A stretch of DNA of 47,714 nt from Fimenecus stercoravium (lineage in GTDB: Bacteria > Bacillota > Clostridia > Oscillospirales > Acutalibacteraceae), in contig DVIC01000027.1 of NCBI GenBank assembly GCA_018711545.1, positions 1-47,714 of the forward strand, in the 5' to 3' direction. Each line of letters opens with the position of its first letter. Position 1 is the stretch's first letter. Shown here in pieces: positions 39,741 to 47,465 of this stretch. The notes below the pieces were generated by a model, which saw only the letters and a list, made by a program, of their open reading frames with translations, was not told the origin of the DNA and ran no database searches. The translations under genes were made by a program, and so were the position numbers.

Positions 39741-40582
39741 ACACAGGCATGTCCGACTGCATCCTGCTCGAAAGCGAGGGGCACTACGCCCTCATCGACG
39801 CAGCGGAGGATACGGAGTATCCGAAAAACAAGCCGCATCTGAAATATAAGGGCTATGAAGATGCAGTCGTGGACTTTCTGCTTCGTCACTGCCGCGGCGC
39901 GGACGGGCGCGTGACGCTGGATTTTGTGCTCGGCACACACGCGCACTCCGACCACCTGGGCGGGTTTGACACCGTGGCGCTGCACGAGGACATCCGTATT
40001 TTGCAGGCATATCTGCGGCCCTACGACCATCGCCGCGTGAACCGTATGGAGCGCACGTTCTGGGACAACCGGGAGGTCCACGACCAGATGCGGGAAGCGC
40101 TCGACCGCGCAGGCACACCCGTTTGCGGGGATTTTGACGGCAAGCGGCTTTCGCTCGGCGCTATGCAGCTGACCTTCTTTTACTGCGGCACGCACAACAC
40201 GCTGCCGATCCGCTACGGCGAAAATGCCAACAGCGTCGTCACGCTGCTCGAAGCCGGCGGCACGCGCGTACTGCTGGCAGCGGACATGAACTACAAGACG
40301 GGCGACGAAAAACGCATCGGCAGGGCGGTCGGGCAGGTCGATCTTTTAAAGGTCGGTCACCACGGCACGGTCGGTTCGACCTCCGCAGGGCTTTTGCGGG
40401 CGCTTAAGCCCCGCATTGCCGTCGTTACCAACAAGCGTTCCGGCATTTTCCCGGATGTCCGGCTGAAGCTGAAACACGTCTGCAAAGAGATCTATACCAC
40501 CGTGGAAGCCGACGGCGTGTGCGCCGCGCTGTATGCAAACGGGGAGATTCGTATGCAGACGGGGATCATGGCAAGCCCGTGA
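39701..40582 (+). CDS. Metallo-beta-lactamase-fold protein (ComEC C-terminal-like)
   Basis: A 293-residue MBL-fold hydrolase. The zinc motif THAHSDHLGG lies near residue 78, with further ligands in AADMN near 190 and VGHHGTVGS near 214. The order of motifs is that of the C-terminal domain of ComEC/Rec2, but the membrane competence domain is absent, so it is a stand-alone hydrolase of unknown substrate. The start lies inside the HAD gene end, giving translational coupling. It is the last gene of the GtrA operon. Confidence 0.85.
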   Translation: MAETAPLGKIYFLNTGMSDCILLESEGHYALIDAAEDTEYPKNKPHLKYKGYEDAVVDFLLRHCRGADGRVTLDFVLGTHAHSDHLGGFDTVALHEDIRILQAYLRPYDHRRVNRMERTFWDNREVHDQMREALDRAGTPVCGDFDGKRLSLGAMQLTFFYCGTHNTLPIRYGENANSVVTLLEAGGTRVLLAADMNYKTGDEKRIGRAVGQVDLLKVGHHGTVGSTSAGLLRALKPRIAVVTNKRSGIFPDVRLKLKHVCKEIYTTVEADGVCAALYANGEIRMQTGIMASP

Positions 40583-40617
40583 GTCTTTGTGCTTTTTCGC
40601 TTTCTATACAAATCAAC

Positions 40618-40641
40618 AGCGAGGGCAAAAGCTCTCGCCGT
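40618..40641. repeat. Stem bracketing the dispersed repeat (left)
   Basis: GCGAGGGC-AAAA-GCTCTCGC, nearly the mirror of the downstream terminator stem GCGAGGGC-TTTT-GCCCTCGC at 40918. It lies 36 bp after the MBL stop and could aid 3' end formation, but no T-run follows. Confidence 0.45.
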
Positions 40642-40769
40642 TGTATGTTGAAAAAGACTTTCTCTGTTGCCAATTTGCAACGGCGCTGAATAAATGCGTC
40701 GCTGCGCGCCGCATCGGGGAACCCCCGGCGAGGGTTCCCCAAACCAAACAGTCCACCGAACTGTTCGGT

Positions 40770-40882
40770 TTCCCCTCCTGCGCTTTTTATGGGAAAGGAA
40801 TTTCGCGTCCTGCGGGCCGCGACGAGGGCGCTGCCCCTCGACCCCGCCGCCTTTTGTAAAAGGCGGGCGAAAACTTTTGTGC
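40770..40882 (+). repeat. Dispersed structured repeat, copy 2
   Basis: About 113 bp matching 24745-24852 in five conserved blocks and in orientation. The central hairpin is CCGCCTTTT-GT-AAAAGGCGG here, versus a different stem filling in copy 1, so the pairing is kept while the sequence changes. It lies in a gene-free gap (40583-41119) between the MBL and queT genes. Confidence 0.85.
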
Positions 40883-40917
40883 GAGATTTTTTAGACCGGC
40901 TTTGTCGGCTGTCTGCG

Positions 40918-40950
40918 GCGAGGGCTTTTGCCCTCGCTGCTTTTTATTTT
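40918..40950 (+). terminator. Terminator before the queT promoter
   Basis: GCGAGGGC-TTTT-GCCCTCGC followed by TGCTTTTTATTTT. It insulates queT from upstream transcription and may end the GtrA-MBL operon. Confidence 0.85.
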
Positions 40951-40974
40951 ATCCAGGAACTTTTCCGCACCCTC

Positions 40975-41003
40975 TTGACAAAATCCCGCAAAAAGGGTAG
41001 GAT
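40975..41003 (+). promoter_or_regulatory. Promoter of queT
   Basis: TTGACA (40975-40980) and TAGGAT (40998-41003) are separated by 17 bp, with transcription expected to begin near 41010 at the start of the structured leader. Confidence 0.8.
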
Positions 41004-41009
41004 TCCTTT

Positions 41010-41119
41010 GCCCTGAAAAATCTTTTCCTTTCGGGCGGTCGGTTCGAAACCATCCCGACCGGCGCAAAAAACGGGTTTCAAGCCCCGTGTGCGCCAAACA
41101 AAACTAAGGAGTAAAACCT
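41010..41119 (+). promoter_or_regulatory. Candidate preQ1 riboswitch (class III-like) before queT
   Basis: The leader folds into three consecutive stems. P1 is GCCC(U)GAAA/UUUCGGGC, P2 is GGUCGG/CCGACC closing UUCGAAACCAUC, and the third stem is GGCGCA/UGCGCC around ACGGG/CCCGU. The ribosome binding site UAAGGAG follows. The P2 hairpin with its UCGAACCAU-like loop resembles preQ1-III riboswitches known upstream of queT in Oscillospirales. The P1 loop has UCCUU, which could pair with AAGGA and sequester the ribosome binding site. Class assignment is from memory of the family. Confidence 0.6.
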
Positions 41120-41632
41120 ATGCAAAACCAAAAGACCAAGGCCCTCGTGCAGGGCGCGGTCATCGCCGCCATGTATGCGGCGCTGACCTACGCGGCTTCC
41201 GCCGCCAACCTCGCCTACGGCAACGTGCAGTTCCGCTTCTCCGAAGCGCTGACCGTGCTTGCGGCATTCACACCCGCAGCGATCCCGGGCCTTACGATCG
41301 GCTGCTTTTTGGGTAACCTCGGCAGCCCCTACGGCATGGTGGACATCGTCTGCGGCACACTCGCCACGCTGTTCGCCGCGCTTTGCGCTTACGCCGTGCG
41401 CAACGTGCGCGTGAAAAACCTGCCGCTTCTTTCGATGTTTTTCCCCGTGCTGTTCAACGGGCTGATCGTCGGTGCGGAGATCACGCTGTTTTTACCGGAG
41501 GGCTTCACCTTTTACGGCTTCCTCATCAACGCGCTGTGGGTCGCGCTCGGGGAACTGGTCGTCTGCTATGTCGGCGGTGTGCCGCTCTCGCTGGCGATCG
41601 AAAAGACAGGAATAAAAAAGCTGCTGAAATAA
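41120..41632 (+). CDS. queT: QueT family transporter (queuosine precursor)
   Basis: A 170-residue membrane protein of the QueT type, an ECF-transporter S component. It has about five helices and the conserved VQFRFSEALTVLAAFTPAAIPGLTIGCFLGN segment (core: QxRxSEALTxLxxxxPxAxxGLxxGCxxxN) plus GxxYGMVDIVxGTLATLxAA. It takes up preQ1 or queuine for tRNA queuosine modification together with a shared ECF module encoded elsewhere. The ATG at 41120 follows TAAGGAG. A preQ1-type leader directly upstream supports the assignment. A strong terminator follows. Confidence 0.92.
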   Translation: MQNQKTKALVQGAVIAAMYAALTYAASAANLAYGNVQFRFSEALTVLAAFTPAAIPGLTIGCFLGNLGSPYGMVDIVCGTLATLFAALCAYAVRNVRVKNLPLLSMFFPVLFNGLIVGAEITLFLPEGFTFYGFLINALWVALGELVVCYVGGVPLSLAIEKTGIKKLLK

Positions 41633-41659
41633 GCGCGCAAACGCAATATACACAAAATA

Positions 41660-41690
41660 AGCCGGGCAGGGAAACCTGCCCGGCTTTTAT
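41660..41690 (+). terminator. Terminator of queT
   Basis: GCCGGGCAGG-GAAA-CCTGCCCGGC (41660-41683) followed by TTTTATAA; it may also serve the convergent minus-strand operon. Confidence 0.92.
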
Positions 41691-41701
41691 AATGCCATCC
41701 G

Positions 41702-41854
41702 TTACGGCGTTTCGCGTTTCTGCTCTGCGGCGAGCTCATCGCGCGCAGCGAGTACGTCACGCATGCAAAGCACCGTCGTCAAAAACGATAACACGGCAAG
41801 CGCCGCCTTGAAAAATCGAATGACAAATCGGATCGTCCCGCTTTTCTTTTGCAT
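41702..41854 (-). CDS. Hypothetical 50-residue membrane protein
   Basis: A small protein (MQKKSGTIRFVIRFFKAALA...) with a basic N terminus, one membrane helix at about residues 13-31 and a charged C-terminal tail with helix-forming residues. AGGAGG lies 5-6 nt before the ATG, better than many larger genes here, and it starts 14 bp after hslO on the same strand. No family was recognised. It could be a small membrane regulator of the hslO operon, but no function is proposed. Confidence 0.6.
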   Translation of the reverse strand: MQKKSGTIRFVIRFFKAALAVLSFLTTVLCMRDVLAARDELAAEQKRETP

Positions 41855-41868
41855 GGCTTCCTCCTGTT

Positions 41869-42795
41869 TTAAGTGGTCGTATCGTCCGGCGCGTCGTGTT
41901 CTTCGGCAAGCGCGGCTTTTGCTTCTTCGGCAAGCGCGCGCATTTCGTTTTGCGAAAACACATAGGTCTTGTTGCAGAAATTGCAGGTGACGCGCGTTTC
42001 TGCATCCTCCGCCATTTCTTCGAGCGCCGCAAGCCCCGTCGCGCGCAGGGCATTTTTCGTGCGCTCGTGCGAGCAGGTACAACGGTAGCCGACCGAGGCG
42101 CTGTCCAGCGCCTCCAGCTCAAATTCGGGCAGCACCGCGCGGCAGATGTCTTCAGGCGTCATACTTTCAAACAGCATGGTCGTCACGGGGCGCACACCCT
42201 GAATACACCGCTCCACGCGGTCGATAACGCCGTCGTCCGCCGTGGGCAGAAGCTGCACCATAAAGCCGCCCGCATGCAAGATTCCCTGTGTATCAGGGTC
42301 TACGAGCACGCCTAAAGCGCAGACCGTCGGGATCTGCTCGCTTGCGGCATAATAGGCGGTCACGTCCTCGGCGATCTCACCGGAGACAAGCGGCACCTGC
42401 CCCACATACGGCTCGCGCAGGCCCAAATCGCGCACGACCGTCAGCGTGCCGGCCTTGCCGACCGCCCCCGCAACGTCCAGCTTGCCCTTTGCATTCAAAG
42501 GAAGATCCACATCCACACGCCCCGCGCAGCCGCGCACGTTGCCGCGGCTGTCGGAAACGGCGGTCAGGGGGCTCGCGGGCCCGTCGCCGCGCACGGTCAG
42601 GGTGATAGAATCCGTCTCGCCCTTGAGCATGCTGCCCATCAGCGATGCGGCAGTAAGCAGCCGCCCGAGCGCCGCCGAAACGACCTTTGCCGTGCCGTGC
42701 AGCCGCTGCATTTCACGCACCATTTCCGTCGTATCCGCGGCAAGCACGCAGAGCACACCGTCGCGGTCCATCATCCGAATCAAATTGTCCTGCAT
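41869..42795 (-). CDS. hslO: Redox-regulated chaperonin Hsp33
   Basis: A full-length 308-residue Hsp33 with the zinc-switch cysteines CTC near residue 242 and CNFC near 275, in YRCTCSHERT and VTCNFCNKTY. It is a holdase activated by disulfide formation under oxidative and heat stress. The N-terminal MGSMLKGETDSITLTVRGDGP segment (core: LKGxxxxxTLxxxGDGP) is typical. It starts 3 bp after the methyltransferase stop, with its AAGGAG inside that gene's last codons, so it is part of the yerC-methyltransferase-hslO operon. Confidence 0.95.
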   Translation of the reverse strand: MQDNLIRMMDRDGVLCVLAADTTEMVREMQRLHGTAKVVSAALGRLLTAASLMGSMLKGETDSITLTVRGDGPASPLTAVSDSRGNVRGCAGRVDVDLPLNAKGKLDVAGAVGKAGTLTVVRDLGLREPYVGQVPLVSGEIAEDVTAYYAASEQIPTVCALGVLVDPDTQGILHAGGFMVQLLPTADDGVIDRVERCIQGVRPVTTMLFESMTPEDICRAVLPEFELEALDSASVGYRCTCSHERTKNALRATGLAALEEMAEDAETRVTCNFCNKTYVFSQNEMRALAEEAKAALAEEHDAPDDTTT

Positions 42796-42798
42796 CGT

Positions 42799-43545
42799 TT
42801 ACTCCTTCTGCACCGCGTAGACTATGCGTTCGCTGTGCGCCGACGGTGGATTTTCCGTATAGCCGTCGTACCGCGCGAGAATGCGAAAGCCCGCGTCGCG
42901 GAGCATTTCTTCCCACTGCGCCGCCGCATACGCGCGTTCCGTGATCTGCTCGCGCTCACGCACATACACATCCTCTTGCGCTTCGTCGGGGAAGAAAAAA
43001 TCCAGATCCATCTGCACGGTGTCATCGGGCAGCGCCGTATTCTGCCACACACAGTAGACCTCGTCCGTATCATAGACAAAGGTATGGTTCCCCAAAATTT
43101 CGCGGTGCTTATATGGGGTGTTCACATCGAAAAGAAAAAGCCCGCCCGGCTCCAAAAACAGTGCAACGCGCCGCAGGGCTTCGCGCACCGCGGCGGCATC
43201 CGGCAGATGGTTTAAGCTGTCCAGCGTGCAGACCGCCGCGCGCACCGTGCCGTACAAATCGAGCGCACACATATCCTGGCACAAAAGCAGAATATCCTGC
43301 CCCGCCGCCTGCGCCTTTTGCCGGGCGACGGCAAGCATATCAGGCGAAAGATCCACACCGATGACCTCGTACCCCGCTTTAGCGAGCCGCACCGAAACCG
43401 AACCTGTCCCGCACGCAAGGTCAAGCACGAGCCCATCCGCAATGCCGTAACGCCGAAGTGCCTTATGCACAAACGCGGCACACATATCGTAATCGACATT
43501 CTGCGTCAGCGCGTCATACCCTTCGGCAAAGACCGTGTAGCTCAT
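42799..43545 (-). CDS. Class I SAM-dependent methyltransferase
   Basis: A 248-residue methyltransferase of the Methyltransf_25/11 type with motif I VLDLACGTGSVSVRLAKAGYEVIGVDLS (core: LDLxCGTGxxxxxLAxxGxxVxGVDxS), TLDSLNHL near 110, and FLFDVNTPYK near 145. It has the conserved N-terminal YDALTQNVDY. The substrate is unknown; the family includes small-molecule methylases. Its ATG overlaps the yerC stop as ATGA and its stop lies 3 bp before hslO, so translation is coupled on both sides. Confidence 0.9.
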   Translation of the reverse strand: MSYTVFAEGYDALTQNVDYDMCAAFVHKALRRYGIADGLVLDLACGTGSVSVRLAKAGYEVIGVDLSPDMLAVARQKAQAAGQDILLLCQDMCALDLYGTVRAAVCTLDSLNHLPDAAAVREALRRVALFLEPGGLFLFDVNTPYKHREILGNHTFVYDTDEVYCVWQNTALPDDTVQMDLDFFFPDEAQEDVYVREREQITERAYAAAQWEEMLRDAGFRILARYDGYTENPPSAHSERIVYAVQKE

Positions 43546-43844
43546 GCGTCCTCGCTTTGCGCGGCGCGCTCAAACAGCTTTTCATAGCCGTTGCAGCCGA
43601 ATTGCAGCGAGCGGTTCACGCGGCTGATGGTCGCGGTAGACGCGCCCGTTTTTTTGACGATATCGGAATACACCTGCTTTTCGGAAAGCATCTTCGCCAC
43701 GGCGATACGCTGCGCCATCGCCTGCAATTCGTTGACGGTGCACAGGTCCTCAAAAAAGTCATAGCACTCCTCCATGGAGCGCAGGGACAACACACACTGA
43801 AAAAGAAAGTCCATGTTTTCGCTTTTGATTTTGCTGTCGCGCAT
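43542..43844 (-). CDS. YerC/YecD family TrpR-like regulator
   Basis: A 100-residue member of the YerC/YecD (TIGR02531) family, with the TrpR superfamily helix-turn-helix LCTVNELQAMAQRIAVAKML and YSDIVKKTGASTATISRVNRSL (core: GASTATISRVNR). In Firmicutes it is often near DNA-metabolism genes; the regulated pathway is not established. GGAGG is present before the ATG. It is the first gene of a coupled yerC-methyltransferase-hslO operon. Confidence 0.92.
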   Translation of the reverse strand: MRDSKIKSENMDFLFQCVLSLRSMEECYDFFEDLCTVNELQAMAQRIAVAKMLSEKQVYSDIVKKTGASTATISRVNRSLQFGCNGYEKLFERAAQSEDA

Positions 43845-43866
43845 AGAAAGACCTCCATTCCAAAAT

Positions 43867-43895
43867 ATTTTAGCACACTAAACTTGAAAAGTAAA
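43867..43895 (-). promoter_or_regulatory. Candidate promoter of the yerC operon
   Basis: On the minus strand, TTTACT (43890-43895) and TAAAAT (43867-43872) are 17 bp apart. Confidence 0.55.
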
Positions 43896-43950
43896 CAGGG
43901 AATCGCGCGCTTCCGTATCGGCGGCAGCAGCGAAACAGCAAATAAAAATT

Positions 43951-43989
43951 AAAATTTGGTAAAATATAACTGTATTTTTTACAAATTTT
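43951..43989. promoter_or_regulatory. AT-rich inverted repeat upstream of the ABC operon
   Basis: AAAATTTGGTAAAA is mirrored by TTTTTACAAATTTT about 11 bp later. It lies between the yerC and ABC operons and just upstream of the candidate ABC promoter; it could be a regulator site or a hairpin. Confidence 0.45.
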
Positions 43990-43990
43990 A

Positions 43991-44019
43991 TTGTTTTTTT
44001 ATATAGTTTGTGCTATTTT
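43991..44019 (+). promoter_or_regulatory. Candidate promoter of the DUF1430 ABC operon
   Basis: TTGTTT (43991-43996) and TATTTT (44014-44019) are separated by 17 bp, about 75 bp before the first gene. AT-rich surroundings make the call uncertain. Confidence 0.45.
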
Positions 44020-44094
44020 GTAGGTAGGTATTGAGGGAATAGGCAGGCGACACATTGTGCACCTGTGCAGGCTGCGAAAAGGGAGGGGATTTTT

Positions 44095-46128
44095 ATGCGC
44101 GTTCTCAAGTACGGCGTTTCCGTATTGCTGTTTTTGGCGGTCGCGCTGTGCGCGGGCGAGCTTTTTCAGCTGCATATTGCGGAAGCAGGCGTGACGGATT
44201 GGGTAGAATTCAATTTGCAAGATGTTCCGGCGCGGGACTTTTATGCAGAATTGGACAAGGCGGCGCGGGAAAACGGTGTCTCCGTCTTTTATTACGACCT
44301 GCAAACCGAAGCGGCAGGGCAGACGGTGACGCTGTATGCGTCCGACGACGAAGCCGCAGTGCATTACGAACAGGCATACGGCATCCGCCCCGGCGTTTAC
44401 AAAAGTTTGTTTTTGGGCGACACCACCGTGCGGCAGGCGGCCTTGACCGACTGCACGGTGTCAGACGAGCAGGTGCGCTTCGGCGTACTCGGTTCGCGCG
44501 CGGCAGAGGAGGCTTTCTTGGCAAGGCTGGAATCGGTTTTGCCCGCGGAAAATTATGCGTTCGGGAACCGCGCCTCGGGGCTGTTCGACAGTGAGGCGGT
44601 CCGGCTGCTTGCGGCGCTTTGGGCAGTCGCCTGCGTGCTGGGCGCGGTGCTGGGGCTTTATGAAACGGCGCTGTACCGAAAGGAAGCGGGTGTGCGGTAT
44701 ACGCTCGGCGAGCGGGAAGGCAGCCTTTTTCTGCGGCGGGTGGGGCTCGACTGCGCCGTGTTCGCCGCGCTGTTCCTCGCCGTGTTCGGCGGGCTTTCGG
44801 CGCTCACCTATACCCGCCTTGCGCCCGCGGTGACACTGGCGGGTTTCGGGGCATTCCTGCTCGCGAATGCGCTGACCGCCGTGCCGCTTTTGCGGCTCGA
44901 CCTGCAAAAAGCGCTCGGCAACGCAGCGTCGCCCGGTATTCTGGCGGCGACTTACGCCCTGAAAACCCTTTCGTGCGTGCTCGCTGTGGCGGTCACCGCC
45001 GCCGTAGCGGGGGCGGCGGCCGAGGCGTCGGCGCTTCGGCGGCTGGGAGCTTTCTTTTATACCTATAAAGACTATAACCTTGTTCACTTTTATGTATCGT
45101 CGCCCGACCCCACCATTGTGGATGAGAACGCGATGCTCGACTACCTGCTGCAGCAGGAGCTGCAAGCGGCGGGGCGCGCGCTCACGCAGGTCTCGCAATA
45201 TAGTCTTACGGATCTTGAAGACGGGAAAGACCGCGACGGCGTCGTCTGCAACCGCTTCGCCAAAGAAAACGTCCTCTCAGCACTTGGGATCTCGGCAGAG
45301 CAGCTGAATGAAGAAAAGCTGTATATCCTCGTCCCGGACTACCCCGGGCACGAGCAGGATCTGTCAGGCTTGCAGGAATGGGCGGCTATGGATTTCGACG
45401 CGGCGCATGAAACGGAAATCGTGGTCTATGAAAGCGGTGTAACGCTGCCTGCGCTCCACACGGGCAGCGTCGGCATCGCGGGGCTCAGCGAGGACCCGGT
45501 CGTCTTTCTGCAAAACTACGACCCGGCGCCCTTGTCCGAACAGGAGCTGCGCGGCACAGTCGCGTTGGTAACCGATGCATACGGCAACACGGTTCAGCAG
45601 CGGGAAGGCGGCGTTGTGTCCAATTCCGCCCTGCTCTATACCATGCTGCGTACAGATGCGGCATACGCCGAAGATTTTCTTGCCCGGCAGGGCTACGCGC
45701 CCGGCGAGGTCGAGATCACCGTCACGAACGTCTATGAAAGCTGCCGTCAGACGCATGTGCAGGCACAGCGGCTTTTGACGCTTGCGGGCGTGTGCCTCGC
45801 TTTTTTGCTGCTGCTCGAGTGGATCGTCACGGGCGCGGTGATCCGGCTCGAATACACGATAAACGCCAAGGAATTGGCGATCAAAACGGTGCTCGGCTAC
45901 TCGGTTTTGCAAAAACACCGCCGCGTCTTTGCGCTCACATTCGGTACGCTGCTGCTCGGCACGCTTGCCGCCGTCCTGTTAAGCCGTCTGCTTTCGCTCG
46001 GCAACCCGTTTTGGATGGTGTGCGCAGGCGCGCTGCTCGCGCTTTTGGAGCTGCCGACGATCCTGTATTATGCCCGCCGCACCGAGCGCGCGCGGCTGGT
46101 GAAAATTTTAAAGGGGGGGTCGCTGTGA
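44095..46128 (+). CDS. DUF1430-type bacteriocin-associated ABC permease
   Basis: This 677-residue membrane protein has an N-terminal helix (about 5-22), an extracytoplasmic domain, a cluster of three to four helices (about 185-330), a second large soluble domain (about 335-565), and three C-terminal helices (about 570-665) with the FtsX/MacB-like segment YTINAKELAIKTVLGYSVLQKHR (core: KELAIKTVLGYSxxxKxR). Size and topology match the bacteriocin-associated integral membrane proteins (TIGR01654/DUF1430) of the lactococcin 972 group. The ATG at 44095 follows GGGAGGGG; the in-frame ATG at 44065 lacks a site. Its TGA overlaps the GTG start of the ATPase gene as GTGA, so the two form one transporter. 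Confidence 0.82.
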   Translation: MRVLKYGVSVLLFLAVALCAGELFQLHIAEAGVTDWVEFNLQDVPARDFYAELDKAARENGVSVFYYDLQTEAAGQTVTLYASDDEAAVHYEQAYGIRPGVYKSLFLGDTTVRQAALTDCTVSDEQVRFGVLGSRAAEEAFLARLESVLPAENYAFGNRASGLFDSEAVRLLAALWAVACVLGAVLGLYETALYRKEAGVRYTLGEREGSLFLRRVGLDCAVFAALFLAVFGGLSALTYTRLAPAVTLAGFGAFLLANALTAVPLLRLDLQKALGNAASPGILAATYALKTLSCVLAVAVTAAVAGAAAEASALRRLGAFFYTYKDYNLVHFYVSSPDPTIVDENAMLDYLLQQELQAAGRALTQVSQYSLTDLEDGKDRDGVVCNRFAKENVLSALGISAEQLNEEKLYILVPDYPGHEQDLSGLQEWAAMDFDAAHETEIVVYESGVTLPALHTGSVGIAGLSEDPVVFLQNYDPAPLSEQELRGTVALVTDAYGNTVQQREGGVVSNSALLYTMLRTDAAYAEDFLARQGYAPGEVEITVTNVYESCRQTHVQAQRLLTLAGVCLAFLLLLEWIVTGAVIRLEYTINAKELAIKTVLGYSVLQKHRRVFALTFGTLLLGTLAAVLLSRLLSLGNPFWMVCAGALLALLELPTILYYARRTERARLVKILKGGSL

Positions 46129-46733
46129 TCAAAGTGCAAAATCTTTGCAAAGCCTTTGGGCAGCACAAGCTGTTCGACCGTTTTTCGTTGGAGATCCCGG
46201 ACGGGGAATTCTGTATTTTTGCGGGCGTCAGCGGCTGCGGCAAAACGACCCTGCTCAACATGATCGGCGCGCTGGAGCCTGTAGACGGTGGTTCGATTAT
46301 CGTAAACGGCACGGATGTCACCCGCCGCAAAAACCGGCGCGGCTATTTGCGGCACACGGTCGGCTTCCTTTTTCAGAATTTCGCGCTCGTAGATAACAAG
46401 ACCGTGCGCGAGAACCTGAAGCTCGTCAAAAACGACTGCCGCAGCGACATTTCCCCGGAAGAGGCGCTCGCGCGCGTCGGGCTCGCGGATAAGCTCGATC
46501 AGAAGGTCTACAGCCTTTCCGGCGGCGAGCAGCAGCGCGTCGCGCTCGCACGGCTGATGATCAAGCGCTGCGCGCTGGTGCTGGCGGACGAGCCGACCGG
46601 CTCTTTGGACCGTCAAAACGCCGAGCGCGTGTTCGAGCTGCTCGAAATGCTGCAAGGCATGGGCAAGACCGTTTTGATGGCGACACACGACGAGACATTT
46701 CAACAGAAAGGGAAACGGGTGATCAAGCTATGA
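46125..46733 (+). CDS. ABC transporter ATP-binding protein (lactococcin 972-type exporter)
   Basis: A 202-residue MacB/LolD-like ATPase starting at GTG 46125: Walker A GVSGCGKTTLL (35-45), Q-loop FLFQNFALVDN, signature LSGGEQQR near 130, Walker B ALVLADEPTGSLD near 151 and switch histidine in THDE near 186. It powers the DUF1430 permease encoded immediately upstream (GTGA overlap). A longer frame from 45792 is an overlap artefact with the permease gene. The next gene starts inside its end (46730), so the three proteins are translationally coupled. Confidence 0.92.
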   Translation: MIKVQNLCKAFGQHKLFDRFSLEIPDGEFCIFAGVSGCGKTTLLNMIGALEPVDGGSIIVNGTDVTRRKNRRGYLRHTVGFLFQNFALVDNKTVRENLKLVKNDCRSDISPEEALARVGLADKLDQKVYSLSGGEQQRVALARLMIKRCALVLADEPTGSLDRQNAERVFELLEMLQGMGKTVLMATHDETFQQKGKRVIKL

Positions 46734-47260
46734 AGCGCAAAGAAAAGCTGCGGGACCTGCACCCATACCAAAAGCGGCTGCTGCGCCTTCTGTGCGTGGT
46801 TTTGGCGGCGTTTGTGCTGTATAACATCATATGGCTCACCTACCGGGAATACCGCTACGGCGGCCTTATGGACGCTGTGGGATATGCACAGGCCACAGGG
46901 ACCTGGTCGGCACAGCGCGACGGATGCCATTATAATGTTATCCCGCCTGCATATCTGCAGTTTAACGGCAACCTTTCCACTGATGTCAATGACAACAACG
47001 AGGGACTGATCATCTGGCCGCAGTTTCCCACCGGCTACAAATACGCCGCCGTGCTCTACACCGGTACGACCATGCAAAACGGTGTGTCTACCCGAAATAT
47101 GGTCGTGATCGCGATGGATGAACGCGGCAACTGGGTAGATGAAGGCAATCAGGGATACGGTGAGCGCGAAAAAGAGCTCCTGCGCGAACGGCAGGCGGAT
47201 ATTCAAAGCTGGATCGCTCAGGCAAACAAGGTTTGGGAGCTAAATACGGATAACGAATGA
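46730..47260 (+). CDS. Membrane-anchored hypothetical protein of the ABC operon
   Basis: A 176-residue protein with a basic N terminus (MKRKEKLRDLH), one membrane helix (about 20-40) and an extracytoplasmic domain of about 130 residues. The domain has a GTWSAQRDGCHYNVIPPAYLQF segment (short core: YNVIPPAYLQF) and two possible beta-hairpins. No family was recognised; it lacks the C-terminal features of lactococcin 972 precursors. ATGA overlap with the ATPase gene shows it belongs to the exporter. It may be an immunity protein, an adaptor or a substrate-handling subunit. Confidence 0.75.
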   Translation: MKRKEKLRDLHPYQKRLLRLLCVVLAAFVLYNIIWLTYREYRYGGLMDAVGYAQATGTWSAQRDGCHYNVIPPAYLQFNGNLSTDVNDNNEGLIIWPQFPTGYKYAAVLYTGTTMQNGVSTRNMVVIAMDERGNWVDEGNQGYGEREKELLRERQADIQSWIAQANKVWELNTDNE

Positions 47261-47325
47261 ACGCCGCACGCCGGCAGGCTTTTAAAACATTTCTATTTCT
47301 TTTTGATTCTTTTTCAAAAAATCCC

Positions 47326-47354
47326 TTGACAACGGAATTAAAATATGGTATCTT
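47326..47354 (+). promoter_or_regulatory. Promoter of the tRNA-Val/tRNA-Asp pair
   Basis: TTGACA (47326-47331) and TATCTT (47349-47354) are separated by 17 bp, 29 bp before tRNA-Val. Confidence 0.8.
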
Positions 47355-47383
47355 AATTCAGCCGCTTGGAAATGCGGCGTTTC

Positions 47384-47459
47384 GGGAGCATAGCTCAGCT
47401 GGGAGAGCATCTGCCTTACAAGCAGAGGGTCACAGGTTCGAGCCCTGTTGTTCCCACCA
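47384..47459 (+). tRNA. tRNA-Val (TAC)
   Basis: A 76-nt cloverleaf with acceptor GGGAGCA/TGTTCCC, D-arm GCTCAGCTGGGAGAGC, anticodon TAC in CTTACAA, T-arm CAGGTTCGAGCCCTG and encoded CCA. Confidence 0.95.
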
Positions 47460-47465
47460 GAATGT

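Noticed and set aside
44065..44094. Upstream start for the DUF1430 gene, or a short leader peptide
   Set aside because: No ribosome binding site precedes 44065, whereas GGGAGGGG directly precedes 44095, where a membrane helix begins.
45792..46124. N-terminal extension of the ABC ATPase
   Set aside because: This portion is in another frame of the permease gene; the ATPase domain begins at GTG 46125, in the usual GTGA overlap.
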